In this document: positions 1 to 5,176 of the stretch, one piece after another
How positions within the stretch are numbered: position 1 is the stretch's first letter
Layout: every line of letters begins with the position of its first letter
From: Clostridia bacterium
GTDB taxonomy: Bacteria > Bacillota_A > Clostridia > Oscillospirales > Acutalibacteraceae
Reading direction: 5' to 3'
NCBI GenBank assembly: GCA_017445685.1
Contig: JAFSTS010000183.1
Span: 1-5,176 of the forward strand
DNA: 5,176 bases
The notes under the pieces: generated by a model
The model's database searches: none
Told to the model about the DNA's origin: nothing
What the model saw: only the letters and a program-made list of their open reading frames with translations
Position numbers and translations under genes: made by a program

Positions 1-2
1 TA

Positions 3-1166
3 AGAAAATTTTTCAGTCATAGTACGACATCAGGCTTGTGGCAGCATAAGGAGGACGGTCCGCTTGACAGCTGGTTTCTTGTTTTGGTAATGGCGCTGTT
101 AACTGTCGGAACTGTCATGATGTTTTCTGCAAGCTATGTTTACGCGTCATATTACAAGAACGATTCGTTTTATTTTTTGAAAAGACAGCTTGTTTTTGCG
201 GTAGGCGGCACTCTTTTGATGCTTCTTGTGTCAAAGATAAAAATAGGCGTCTACAAAAAGCTTGCGCCGCTGATTTTTGCGGTTGCGGTTTTGCTTTTGA
301 TTGTGGTGCTCTTTTTCCATACAACAGTTGAAGGCTCAAACGAAAGCTTCAAAAGATGGATCGGCATAGGCCCGATAACCTTTCAGCCGTCCGATCTTGC
401 AAAATTTGCGCTGATAGTTTTTTTGGCGTATATTATTGACAATAATAAAGAGCGGATCGAAAAAGATTGGCGTTACATGGTGTTCTTCCTTGTTGTGATA
501 GGTGGAGTCTGCGGACTCGTAGTTGCTGAAAACCACTTGTCCGGCACGATCCTGCTCGGCGGAATAGGAATAGCGATGACCTTCCTTGGCGGAGTGAATA
601 AAAAGTGGTATATCTTCTTTTTTGGATTTGCAATTGTCGCGGCAGTTTTGCTTATTGCAAACAGAGATATCCTTCCGCAGTATATCCAGGAAAGACTCAA
701 TAGCTGGCTTGATGAAGATTATGATCCGACGGGATCAAGATGGCAGACTAATCAGTCGCTTTACGCTATCGGTTCGGGAGGACTGTTCGGTACCGGACTT
801 GGCGGCTCAAAGCAAAAACACCTTTACCTTCCTGAGCCTCACAACGATTTCATTTTTGCAATTGTTTGCGAAGAGCTCGGATATATCAGAACCTTGGGTA
901 TCATTTTGCTTTTCGCGCTTTTTGTATACAGAGGATTTTATATCGGTCTTAAATCGAAGGATAAATTCACTTCGCTTATCGTAATGGGAATCACATTCCA
1001 GGTAGGTCTTCAGACCGTTCTTAATATCGGTGTAGTGACGGGAATGCTTCCAAACACAGGTATCAGCCTGCCGTTTTTCAGTTACGGCGGTACTGCGCTG
1101 ATAACGCTGATGGTAGAGATGGGGATCATCCTCTCTGCTTCAAGAGGAATCAAAAAAGAAATCTGA
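3..1166 (+). CDS. ftsW: FtsW/SpoVE septal peptidoglycan glycosyltransferase (SEDS family), 5' partial
   Basis: SEDS-family polytopic membrane protein that polymerises lipid II into glycan strands at the division septum, working with a class B penicillin-binding protein. Numbering residues from the TTG at 36, I see about ten hydrophobic segments (for example 13-31, 50-68, 77-94, 147-164, 190-208), the family motif FQPSDLAK at 116-123, the block PEPHNDF at 265-272 whose Asp271 matches the catalytic aspartate of the family, and the C-terminal LPNTG...LPFFSYGG block at 338-352. The frame is open to the left edge with no stop and the TTG has no good ribosome binding site, so the true start is probably upstream and the N-terminal cytoplasmic residues are missing. 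The position directly before murG matches ftsW or the sporulation paralogue spoVE of Bacillota; RodA is less likely in this context. The sequence alone does not separate FtsW from SpoVE. Arg285 sits where relatives usually have Gly. Confidence 0.93.
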   Translation, partial: RKFFSHSTTSGLWQHKEDGPLDSWFLVLVMALLTVGTVMMFSASYVYASYYKNDSFYFLKRQLVFAVGGTLLMLLVSKIKIGVYKKLAPLIFAVAVLLLIVVLFFHTTVEGSNESFKRWIGIGPITFQPSDLAKFALIVFLAYIIDNNKERIEKDWRYMVFFLVVIGGVCGLVVAENHLSGTILLGGIGIAMTFLGGVNKKWYIFFFGFAIVAAVLLIANRDILPQYIQERLNSWLDEDYDPTGSRWQTNQSLYAIGSGGLFGTGLGGSKQKHLYLPEPHNDFIFAIVCEELGYIRTLGIILLFALFVYRGFYIGLKSKDKFTSLIVMGITFQVGLQTVLNIGVVTGMLPNTGISLPFFSYGGTALITLMVEMGIILSASRGIKKEI

Positions 1167-1181
1167 TCCGGAGGGATTCAA

Positions 1182-2309
1182 ATGCTTTCAGACAAAAGGA
1201 TACTCTTAACGGCAGGAGGAACGGGCGGCCATGTAAATCCTGCTCTTGCCGTGGCAGGCGCTATAAAAAGCAAATATCCGTCCGCAGAAATACTTTTTGT
1301 CGGCACAAGCGACAGAATAGAAACAAAAATAGTTCCGGCAGCAGGATACGAGCTGAAAACTATTGAGATGAGCGGTTTTCAAAGAAAGCTTAATCTCAAA
1401 AACATCAAACACAACGTCAAAACAGTTCAAAGAGTGCTGAGATCTACAGGAGCAGTCAATAAAATTCTTGACGATTTCAAGCCTGATCTTGTCATCGGAT
1501 TCGGCGGATATGTCAGCGGTCCGGTAGTAAGATGCGCCGCAAAAAGAAAAATTCCGACGGCTATTCATGAACAGAATGCCTATCCGGGAGTTACTAATAA
1601 AGCTCTTGCAAAAATTGTCGATAAAGTAATGCTGACAGTGGCGGAGGCAGAGAAAAACATGACTCTCAAAAATCCCGCCGTTGTCACAGGTCTTCCCGTA
1701 AGAATGGAAATTTGTACAGCGGACAAGGATATATGCCGCGCAAAGCTCGGACTTGACGGCAAGCCGTTAATATTGTCTATGGGCGGAAGTCTCGGCGCAA
1801 ACGCTATAAATCAGGCAATGCTCGGACTTATCACAAAACTTGCCGATTCAAAAAAATGCAAATTCCTTCATGCGACAGGTCAGTACGGACTCTGGTTTTC
1901 CGATAAACTCAGGGAAAACGGAATAGATGAAAAAGAATATGACAACATTGAAATTCGTGAATATATCAACGACATGGATGTGTGTATGCCTGCAGCAGAT
2001 CTTGTCATCTGCCGCTCGGGCGCAAGTACGATAAGCGAGCTTCAGGTCACAGGAAAAGCCTCAATTCTCATTCCTTCGCCGAATGTTGCCGAAAATCACC
2101 AGTATCATAACGCTATGGCGCTTGTCAGAAACGGCGCTGCGCTTTTGATCGAGGAAAAAGATTTAACGCAGGAAAAGCTTTTTGAGATGGTCAGCGGTCT
2201 TCTTGAAAACCCCGAAAAGCTTGAAACAATAGGAGAGAATGCACGAAAAATGGCGATAACTGACGCGACTGACAGAATAATCGAAGCCGTCTCGTCGATC
2301 GTCAAATAA
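1182..2309 (+). CDS. murG: MurG, lipid I to lipid II GlcNAc transferase
   Basis: Peripheral inner-leaflet GT-B glycosyltransferase (family GT28) that transfers GlcNAc from UDP-GlcNAc to lipid I, giving lipid II, the substrate of the neighbouring FtsW. The protein has 375 residues, a usual length. The N-terminal acceptor domain shows the glycine loop GGTGGH at 12-17 followed by VNPALA, a second glycine loop GFGGYVSGP at 106-114, and HEQN at 129-132. The C-terminal donor domain shows GGSLGA at 201-206, RSGASTISEL at 278-287 and PSPNVAENHQYHNA at 298-311, which form the UDP-GlcNAc pocket in the family. The ATG start is fixed by GGAGGG at 1170-1175, six bases upstream. The gene begins 15 bases after the ftsW stop, so the two are very likely co-transcribed. 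All key motifs are intact and nothing looks unusual. Confidence 0.97.
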   Translation: MLSDKRILLTAGGTGGHVNPALAVAGAIKSKYPSAEILFVGTSDRIETKIVPAAGYELKTIEMSGFQRKLNLKNIKHNVKTVQRVLRSTGAVNKILDDFKPDLVIGFGGYVSGPVVRCAAKRKIPTAIHEQNAYPGVTNKALAKIVDKVMLTVAEAEKNMTLKNPAVVTGLPVRMEICTADKDICRAKLGLDGKPLILSMGGSLGANAINQAMLGLITKLADSKKCKFLHATGQYGLWFSDKLRENGIDEKEYDNIEIREYINDMDVCMPAADLVICRSGASTISELQVTGKASILIPSPNVAENHQYHNAMALVRNGAALLIEEKDLTQEKLFEMVSGLLENPEKLETIGENARKMAITDATDRIIEAVSSIVK

Positions 2310-2322
2310 AAATCACCAAAAC

Positions 2323-2376
2323 CCGTTCAACGCATACGATGGATTGTATGAAAGGTCGAAGGAGGGCGTTGAATGG
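2323..2376 (+). promoter_or_regulatory. Inverted repeat that can pair with the murA start codon
   Basis: In the murG-murA gap, bases 2323-2333 (CCGTTCAACGC) can pair with 2366-2376 (GCGTTGAATGG): 11 pairs with one G-U, at 2325-2374. The 3' arm contains the whole ATG of murA (2373-2375). The loop holds most of the Shine-Dalgarno GGAGGG (2361-2366) and a second small hairpin, ATACGA (2334-2339) with TTGTAT (2344-2349) around a four-base loop. No T-run follows, so it is not an intrinsic terminator. The pairing is seen in the sequence; a role in tuning murA translation is inference. Confidence 0.45.
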
Positions 2377-3656
2377 AACAGTTGGTAATAGAAAATTCAA
2401 AAAATCTACAGGGAGAAATCGTCTCGCAGGGCTCAAAAAACAGTGCGCTGCCGATTTTGGCGGCGACAGTGCTCGTCAGAGGAAAAAGCGTAATAGATAA
2501 ATGTCCGCGTTTGACTGATGTTGACGCAGCGGTTAAAATTCTCCGTTATCTCGGCTGCAAAGTTGAGCGTCAGGGCGAAGCGCTTCTTGTCGATTCAAGA
2601 AAGATCGACAGATATGATGTTCCCGAAAATCTCATGCATGAGATGCGCTCGTCGATAGTTTTTTTAGGACCTCTTTTATCAAGAACGGGCAGAGCCGATC
2701 TCAGTACGCCGGGAGGATGCGAGATAGGGCTTCGTCCTATAGATTTACATATACGATCTGTCAAACGCTTCGGAGTGGAAATTGACGAGGGATTCGGAAA
2801 AATAAACTGCCGTGTAAAAGAAAAGCTGAAAGGCTGCGAAACGGTTTTGTCGTTTCCGAGCGTGGGAGCTACGGAAAATGCAATGCTTTGCGCTTGTCTT
2901 GCGGAGGGTACATCGGTAATAATCAACAGCGCAAGAGAGCCTGAAATCGAAGATCTTGCCGATTTTCTCAATAAATGCGGCGCAAAAATCAGCGGAGCAG
3001 GAACAGGAAAAATTGTTGTAGAAGGCGTAAAAAAACTTCATGGATGCGAGCATAAAGTGATCCCGGACAGAATAATGGTGTCGACCTATCTTGCGTGCTG
3101 CGCCGTATGCGGAGGAGAAATTAAAATTGACAACATATGCCCCGATCATATTTCTCCGACGATGAATGTTTTCTTGCAAAGCGGCTGTAAAATACAATGC
3201 CGGGAAAACAGTGTTTTGATAAGAAGCAGCGGAAAGCTTAAATCCCCGGGAACAGTCAGAACGATGCCGTATCCGGGCTTTCCGACTGATTTTCAAGCTC
3301 CGACAATGACAATGGCGAGCGTGGCGGACGGCACAAGCGTTATAATCGAAAATATTTTTGAAAGCAGATTCAAACACGCGTCCGAGTTGATAAGAATGGG
3401 CGCGAATATAAAAGTTGAAGGCAGAGTTTCTGTGGTTGAAGGCGTAAAAAATCTCACCGGCGCATCTGTAACTTCAACTGATCTCAGGGGAGGCTCGGCT
3501 CTTGTAGTCGCAGGACTTTGCGCTCAGGGGACGACAAAAGTAAAAGATCTGTCTCATATAGACAGAGGATGTGAAAATTTTGCTCAAACGCTCAAGCTTC
3601 TGGGCGCGAGAATTAGGAGGGAACAAATACCTGATGGGGAAGGACAAAAATCTTGA
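2373..3656 (+). CDS. murA: MurA, UDP-GlcNAc 1-carboxyvinyltransferase
   Basis: Cytosolic enzyme that transfers enolpyruvate from PEP to UDP-GlcNAc, the first committed step of peptidoglycan synthesis. At 427 residues it has the usual length for the two-domain EPSP-synthase-like fold. Visible active-site residues are Lys22 and Asn23 in GSKNSALP (20-27), Arg92 in MRSS, Cys116 in PGGCEIGLRP (113-122), Asp306 in YPGFPTDFQAP (300-310), and the arginines in DLRGG (370-374) and HIDRG (395-399). Cys116 is the residue that fosfomycin alkylates in the family; it is Cys and not Asp here, so the usual sensitive form is predicted. The ATG start has GGAGGG six bases upstream, but a hairpin can cover that ATG. 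The last 23 bases overlap the start of the ftsQ reading frame, which suggests coupled translation. Bacillus subtilis has murB at this position (spoVE-murG-murB-divIB); here it is murA. Bacillota often carry two murA paralogues, and I cannot say which this is. Confidence 0.96.
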   Translation: MEQLVIENSKNLQGEIVSQGSKNSALPILAATVLVRGKSVIDKCPRLTDVDAAVKILRYLGCKVERQGEALLVDSRKIDRYDVPENLMHEMRSSIVFLGPLLSRTGRADLSTPGGCEIGLRPIDLHIRSVKRFGVEIDEGFGKINCRVKEKLKGCETVLSFPSVGATENAMLCACLAEGTSVIINSAREPEIEDLADFLNKCGAKISGAGTGKIVVEGVKKLHGCEHKVIPDRIMVSTYLACCAVCGGEIKIDNICPDHISPTMNVFLQSGCKIQCRENSVLIRSSGKLKSPGTVRTMPYPGFPTDFQAPTMTMASVADGTSVIIENIFESRFKHASELIRMGANIKVEGRVSVVEGVKNLTGASVTSTDLRGGSALVVAGLCAQGTTKVKDLSHIDRGCENFAQTLKLLGARIRREQIPDGEGQKS

Positions 3657-3816
3657 AGATACGCAGGATCTCGATGTAAAAACGATCAGGTCAGTTTCTT
3701 CAAAAAGCGTTCAACGCAAAAAGACTAAAAATGAAATTTCCAAAGGCGGCTCGTCAAGGTCGAGATCCGCTTCTTCTGCAAAAAGAAAACAGCTTCTTCA
3801 CCTAAAAAAAGCGTAA
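3634..3816 (+). CDS. N-terminal tail fragment of FtsQ/DivIB, out of frame with the main domain
   Basis: Sixty-codon reading frame starting at ATG 3634, with AGGAGGG at 3615-3621 inside the end of murA. The 12-base spacing is long; a CTG at 3631 would be nine bases away. The product is hydrophilic and basic, rich in Lys, Ser and Arg (for example SKGGSSRSRSASSAKRK near residues 36-52), with no membrane segment or recognised domain. It ends at TAA 3814. The frame one base back is open from 3735 to 4736, and from about 3777 it carries the same Lys/Ser/Thr-rich composition into FtsQ. I read this as the first part of the cytoplasmic tail of FtsQ/DivIB, separated from the rest by a -1 frameshift. 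The alternative, a separate small basic protein, is less likely. The GTG at 3571 lies deep inside murA with no ribosome binding site and is not a credible start. Confidence 0.6.
   Translation: MGKDKNLEDTQDLDVKTIRSVSSKSVQRKKTKNEISKGGSSRSRSASSAKRKQLLHLKKA
3777..3810 (+). other. ftsQ: Apparent -1 frameshift site within ftsQ/divIB
   Basis: The tail is read in one frame up to about here and in the preceding frame afterwards. Limits from the sequence: the second frame has a TGA at 3732-3734, and the first frame stops at 3814-3816, so the shift must lie between them. Composition narrows it: before about 3777 only the first frame is Ser/Lys/Arg-rich, and after about 3786 the second frame (KKKTASSPKKSVNQSS) fits better than the first (RKQLLHLKKA). 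Two A-runs are candidates: AAAAAGAAAA at 3780-3789 and seven A at 3804-3810. One base added here would give a continuous frame from 3634 to 4736 coding for 367 residues. Between 3735 and 3959 the second frame has no ATG, GTG or TTG, so it cannot easily start on its own before 3960. Confidence 0.7.
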
Positions 3817-3959
3817 ATCAGTCTTCTCAGAGCAGGAAAGCGCCTGTCAAATCTTCAGCTTCCAAAAATACTCAAACCACAAAAGTCAGGCGGTTTCCCA
3901 AGGAGGAGCTTCAAAAGCAAAATACATCGAAAAAATCTTCCGCAAAACGAAAGAAGACG

Positions 3960-4736
3960 ATGCGAAAGGTCAAGGGCATTTTAATTTTTTCGCTGGTGTG
4001 CATAATTGTTGTAGCCTTGCTTGCAATCTTTGCCGTCAGTCAGCTTTTCAAGATCAAGACCGTAACTGTCAACTATGACCTGAATAAAACTTCTCAATCC
4101 GAAAACGTCAAAAGAAAGTACACAGACGAGCAGATAATCACTGCCGCAGGAGTCGGTGAGGGAAATAACCTGCTTCTTGCCAAGTACGCAAAGGCTGATG
4201 ACATTATGCAGTCTGTCTCAAAGCAGCTTCCGTTTTTGAAGGTGGTTTCCGTTGACAGCAAGGGCATGAGCGAGCTTATAGTCAGTGTAAAGCAAATCAA
4301 ACCGAGCTATGCTTTTATGTTCGGAGAAACATACATTCTGACGGACGACTCGATGAATGTTATTGATCACACTCAGGATAAAGAGACTGCGTTGCAGTAT
4401 TGTGTGGTGAGGTATGCCGATATATCGTCTCATGAAACGGGTCAAAAGCTTACGCTTTCCGAACGATCAAACGAGCAGACGACAGTTGAATCGGTTTTCA
4501 GCGCCATAAAAGCGGCAGAACTGAAAAATATTACTTACATAAGCCTTAAAAACCTTGACGATCTGTATATGACATACGATAACAGAATATTGGTTCATGT
4601 GGGAAATCGAAATAACCTTGTCGAAAAGCTCAAGCTTGCACAGAGAAGCCTTGCCGATGAGGATAAAAACAGCCTTCAGCAAAAGGGCGAGCTTAATTTG
4701 ACCGTCGAAAAAAAGGCTTATTTTACACCTCAATAA
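3960..4736 (+). CDS. ftsQ: FtsQ/DivIB cell division protein, membrane, POTRA and beta domains
   Basis: Bitopic division protein that forms a complex with FtsL and DivIC/FtsB and helps control septal wall synthesis. Numbered from ATG 3960 (258 residues): a basic start MRKVK, one membrane segment at about 6-28, a POTRA domain at about 31-113 (IKTVTVNYD, then YTDEQIITAAGVGEGNNLLL at 54-73 and QLPFLKVVSVDSKGMSELIVSVKQ at 89-112), and the FtsQ beta domain from about 120 (YILTDDSMNVID at 125-136, then RILVHVGNRNNLVEKL at 209-224 and GELNLTVEKKAYFTP near the end). The fold is recognised from this pattern; sequence identity in the family is low. ATG 3960 has no good ribosome binding site, and the frame is open upstream to 3735 with a basic Lys/Ser-rich tail, as in many Bacillota DivIB proteins. 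The natural protein therefore probably starts at 3634 and is interrupted by a frameshift. Even alone, this part keeps the anchor and the whole extracytoplasmic region. Confidence 0.88.
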   Translation: MRKVKGILIFSLVCIIVVALLAIFAVSQLFKIKTVTVNYDLNKTSQSENVKRKYTDEQIITAAGVGEGNNLLLAKYAKADDIMQSVSKQLPFLKVVSVDSKGMSELIVSVKQIKPSYAFMFGETYILTDDSMNVIDHTQDKETALQYCVVRYADISSHETGQKLTLSERSNEQTTVESVFSAIKAAELKNITYISLKNLDDLYMTYDNRILVHVGNRNNLVEKLKLAQRSLADEDKNSLQQKGELNLTVEKKAYFTPQ

Positions 4737-4778
4737 TATCAAATTTACAGTTTCGTAACATAAAAAATTGTCAATGAC

Positions 4779-4807
4779 TTGTATTTTGCAAAAAATTGTG
4801 TTAAAAT
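4779..4807 (+). promoter_or_regulatory. Candidate sigma-A promoter for ftsZ
   Basis: The 124-base gap between ftsQ and ftsZ is strongly AT-rich. TAAAAT at 4802-4807 matches the -10 consensus at five of six bases and has a TG at 4799-4800, giving an extended -10. At 17 bases spacing the -35 is TTGTAT (4779-4784), a weak three-of-six match, as is common for extended -10 promoters. A better -35 word, TTGTCA at 4768-4773, is 28 bases away and cannot pair with this -10. Transcription would start about 45 bases before the ftsZ ATG. I saw no GC-rich hairpin with a T-run in the gap, so read-through from upstream is also possible. Predicted from sequence only. Confidence 0.42.
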
Positions 4808-4845
4808 AATCAAAAAGTTAAAGAAGTGTAATTCCTAAATATATA

Positions 4846-4853
4846 AAAGGAGG
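4846..4853 (+). promoter_or_regulatory. Strong ribosome binding site of ftsZ
   Basis: AAAGGAGG, a near-perfect complement to the 16S rRNA tail, ends seven bases before the ATG at 4861 and fixes the ftsZ start. It fits the high expression usual for FtsZ. An upstream TTCCT (4832-4836) could pair weakly with AGGAG (4848-4852). Confidence 0.85.
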
Positions 4854-4860
4854 ACGCAAA

Positions 4861-5176
4861 ATGTCTTTTGAAATGGATAATGAATTTGAAAGCGTAGTTC
4901 AAATCAAAGTTATCGGTGTCGGCGGAGGCGGCGGAAACGCAGTCAACAGGATGATCGAAGCCGGAATCAAAGGCGCAGAGTTCATCGCAATCAACACCGA
5001 CAAACAGATTCTTAATTTCTCCAAAGCGACTCATAAGATCCAGATCGGCGAAAAGGCGACAAAGGGTCAGGGCGCAGGAGGAAAGCCTGAAATCGGTGAA
5101 AAGGCTGCCGAGGAAAGCCGCGAGATCATCGTTGATCTTCTTCAGGGCACTGATATGGTGTTTATCACAACAGGTA
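4861..5176 (+). CDS. ftsZ: FtsZ, tubulin-like division GTPase, 3' partial
   Basis: Cytosolic GTPase that polymerises into the Z ring and recruits the division machinery, including the FtsQ and FtsW proteins encoded upstream. The first 105 codons are present. A short N-terminal extension ([10 protein letters not shown]) leads into the first strand QIKVIGVGG, the glycine-rich nucleotide loop [11 protein letters not shown] (21-31), FIAINTD (41-47), the [18 protein letters not shown] helix region (69-86), and TDMVFITTG at 97-105. The window ends exactly where the tubulin signature GGGTGTG would follow, so that motif, the T7 loop and the C-terminal tail cannot be checked. The start is set by the strong AAAGGAGG seven bases upstream. 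A separate promoter in the 124-base gap probably adds to transcription from the cluster. No ftsA lies between ftsQ and ftsZ. Everything visible is standard for the family. Confidence 0.97.
   Translation, partial: MSFEMDNEFESVVQIKVIGVGGGGGNAVNRMIEAGIKGAEFIAINTDKQILNFSKATHKIQIGEKATKGQGAGGKPEIGEKAAEESREIIVDLLQGTDMVFITTG

Noticed and set aside
36..38. TTG at 36 as the start of ftsW
   Set aside because: No convincing ribosome binding site precedes it and the frame is open to the left edge, so the gene more likely starts outside the window.
622..984. A 120-codon reading frame on the plus strand inside ftsW
   Set aside because: It overlaps the conserved core of ftsW, including the catalytic block, in another frame; no ribosome binding site or recognisable domain.
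1206..1568. A 120-codon minus-strand frame opposite murG
   Set aside because: Antisense to the conserved N-terminal domain of murG and without protein-like features.
2745..3377. A 210-codon reading frame on the minus strand
   Set aside because: It lies wholly antisense to murA, whose catalytic motifs are intact; its translation shows no recognisable domain. It is a shadow of the coding strand.
3571..3573. GTG at 3571 as the start of the small frame overlapping murA
   Set aside because: It would overlap murA by 86 bases, has no ribosome binding site, and the ATG at 3634 follows a strong AGGAGGG.
4737..4800. Possible terminator between ftsQ and ftsZ
   Set aside because: The gap is AT-rich but has no GC-rich stem followed by a T-run.
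4840..4847. TATATAAA just before ftsZ as a -10 element
   Set aside because: It touches the ribosome binding site; transcription from it would start inside or after that site, leaving no usable leader.
1..5176. Mobile elements, CRISPR arrays, tRNA or rRNA genes, or an undescribed system
   Set aside because: No transposase, spaced repeats, terminal inverted repeats or RNA gene signatures were seen; the window is filled by conserved division and wall genes.

Overview
The window is a piece of a bacterial division and cell wall (dcw) cluster, with all genes on the + strand: ftsW/spoVE (5' end outside the window), murG, murA, ftsQ/divIB and ftsZ (3' end outside the window). Moderate GC, AGGAGG-type ribosome binding sites, a DivIB-style FtsQ with a long basic N-terminal tail, the order ftsW-murG-murA-ftsQ-ftsZ and the absence of ftsA suggest a Bacillota/Clostridia genome, perhaps an Oscillospiraceae-like gut organism. 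That placement is inferred from gene style and order, not from a search.

Layout: ftsW runs from the left edge to 1166. After a 15-base gap with a strong ribosome binding site comes murG (1182-2309). A 63-base gap holds an inverted repeat that pairs with the murA start codon. murA (2373-3656) overlaps the start of the next gene by 23 bases. That gene, ftsQ/divIB, appears in two frames. A 60-codon Lys/Ser-rich start (3634-3816) reads into a stop, and the same kind of basic tail resumes one frame back and runs without a stop into the membrane anchor, POTRA and beta domains (clear start only at 3960, end 4736). A single -1 shift in the A-rich stretch around 3777-3810 would join them into one protein of 367 residues. 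A 124-base AT-rich gap follows, with a plausible promoter and a strong ribosome binding site, then ftsZ from 4861.

How they work together: MurA makes the first committed precursor of peptidoglycan, MurG finishes lipid II, and FtsW polymerises lipid II at the septum. FtsQ/DivIB belongs to the membrane complex that links the wall synthases to the Z ring built by FtsZ.

I found no undescribed system here; the gene content is ordinary. The points worth a second look are the ftsQ frameshift (error, mutation or recoding) and the hairpin over the murA start codon.
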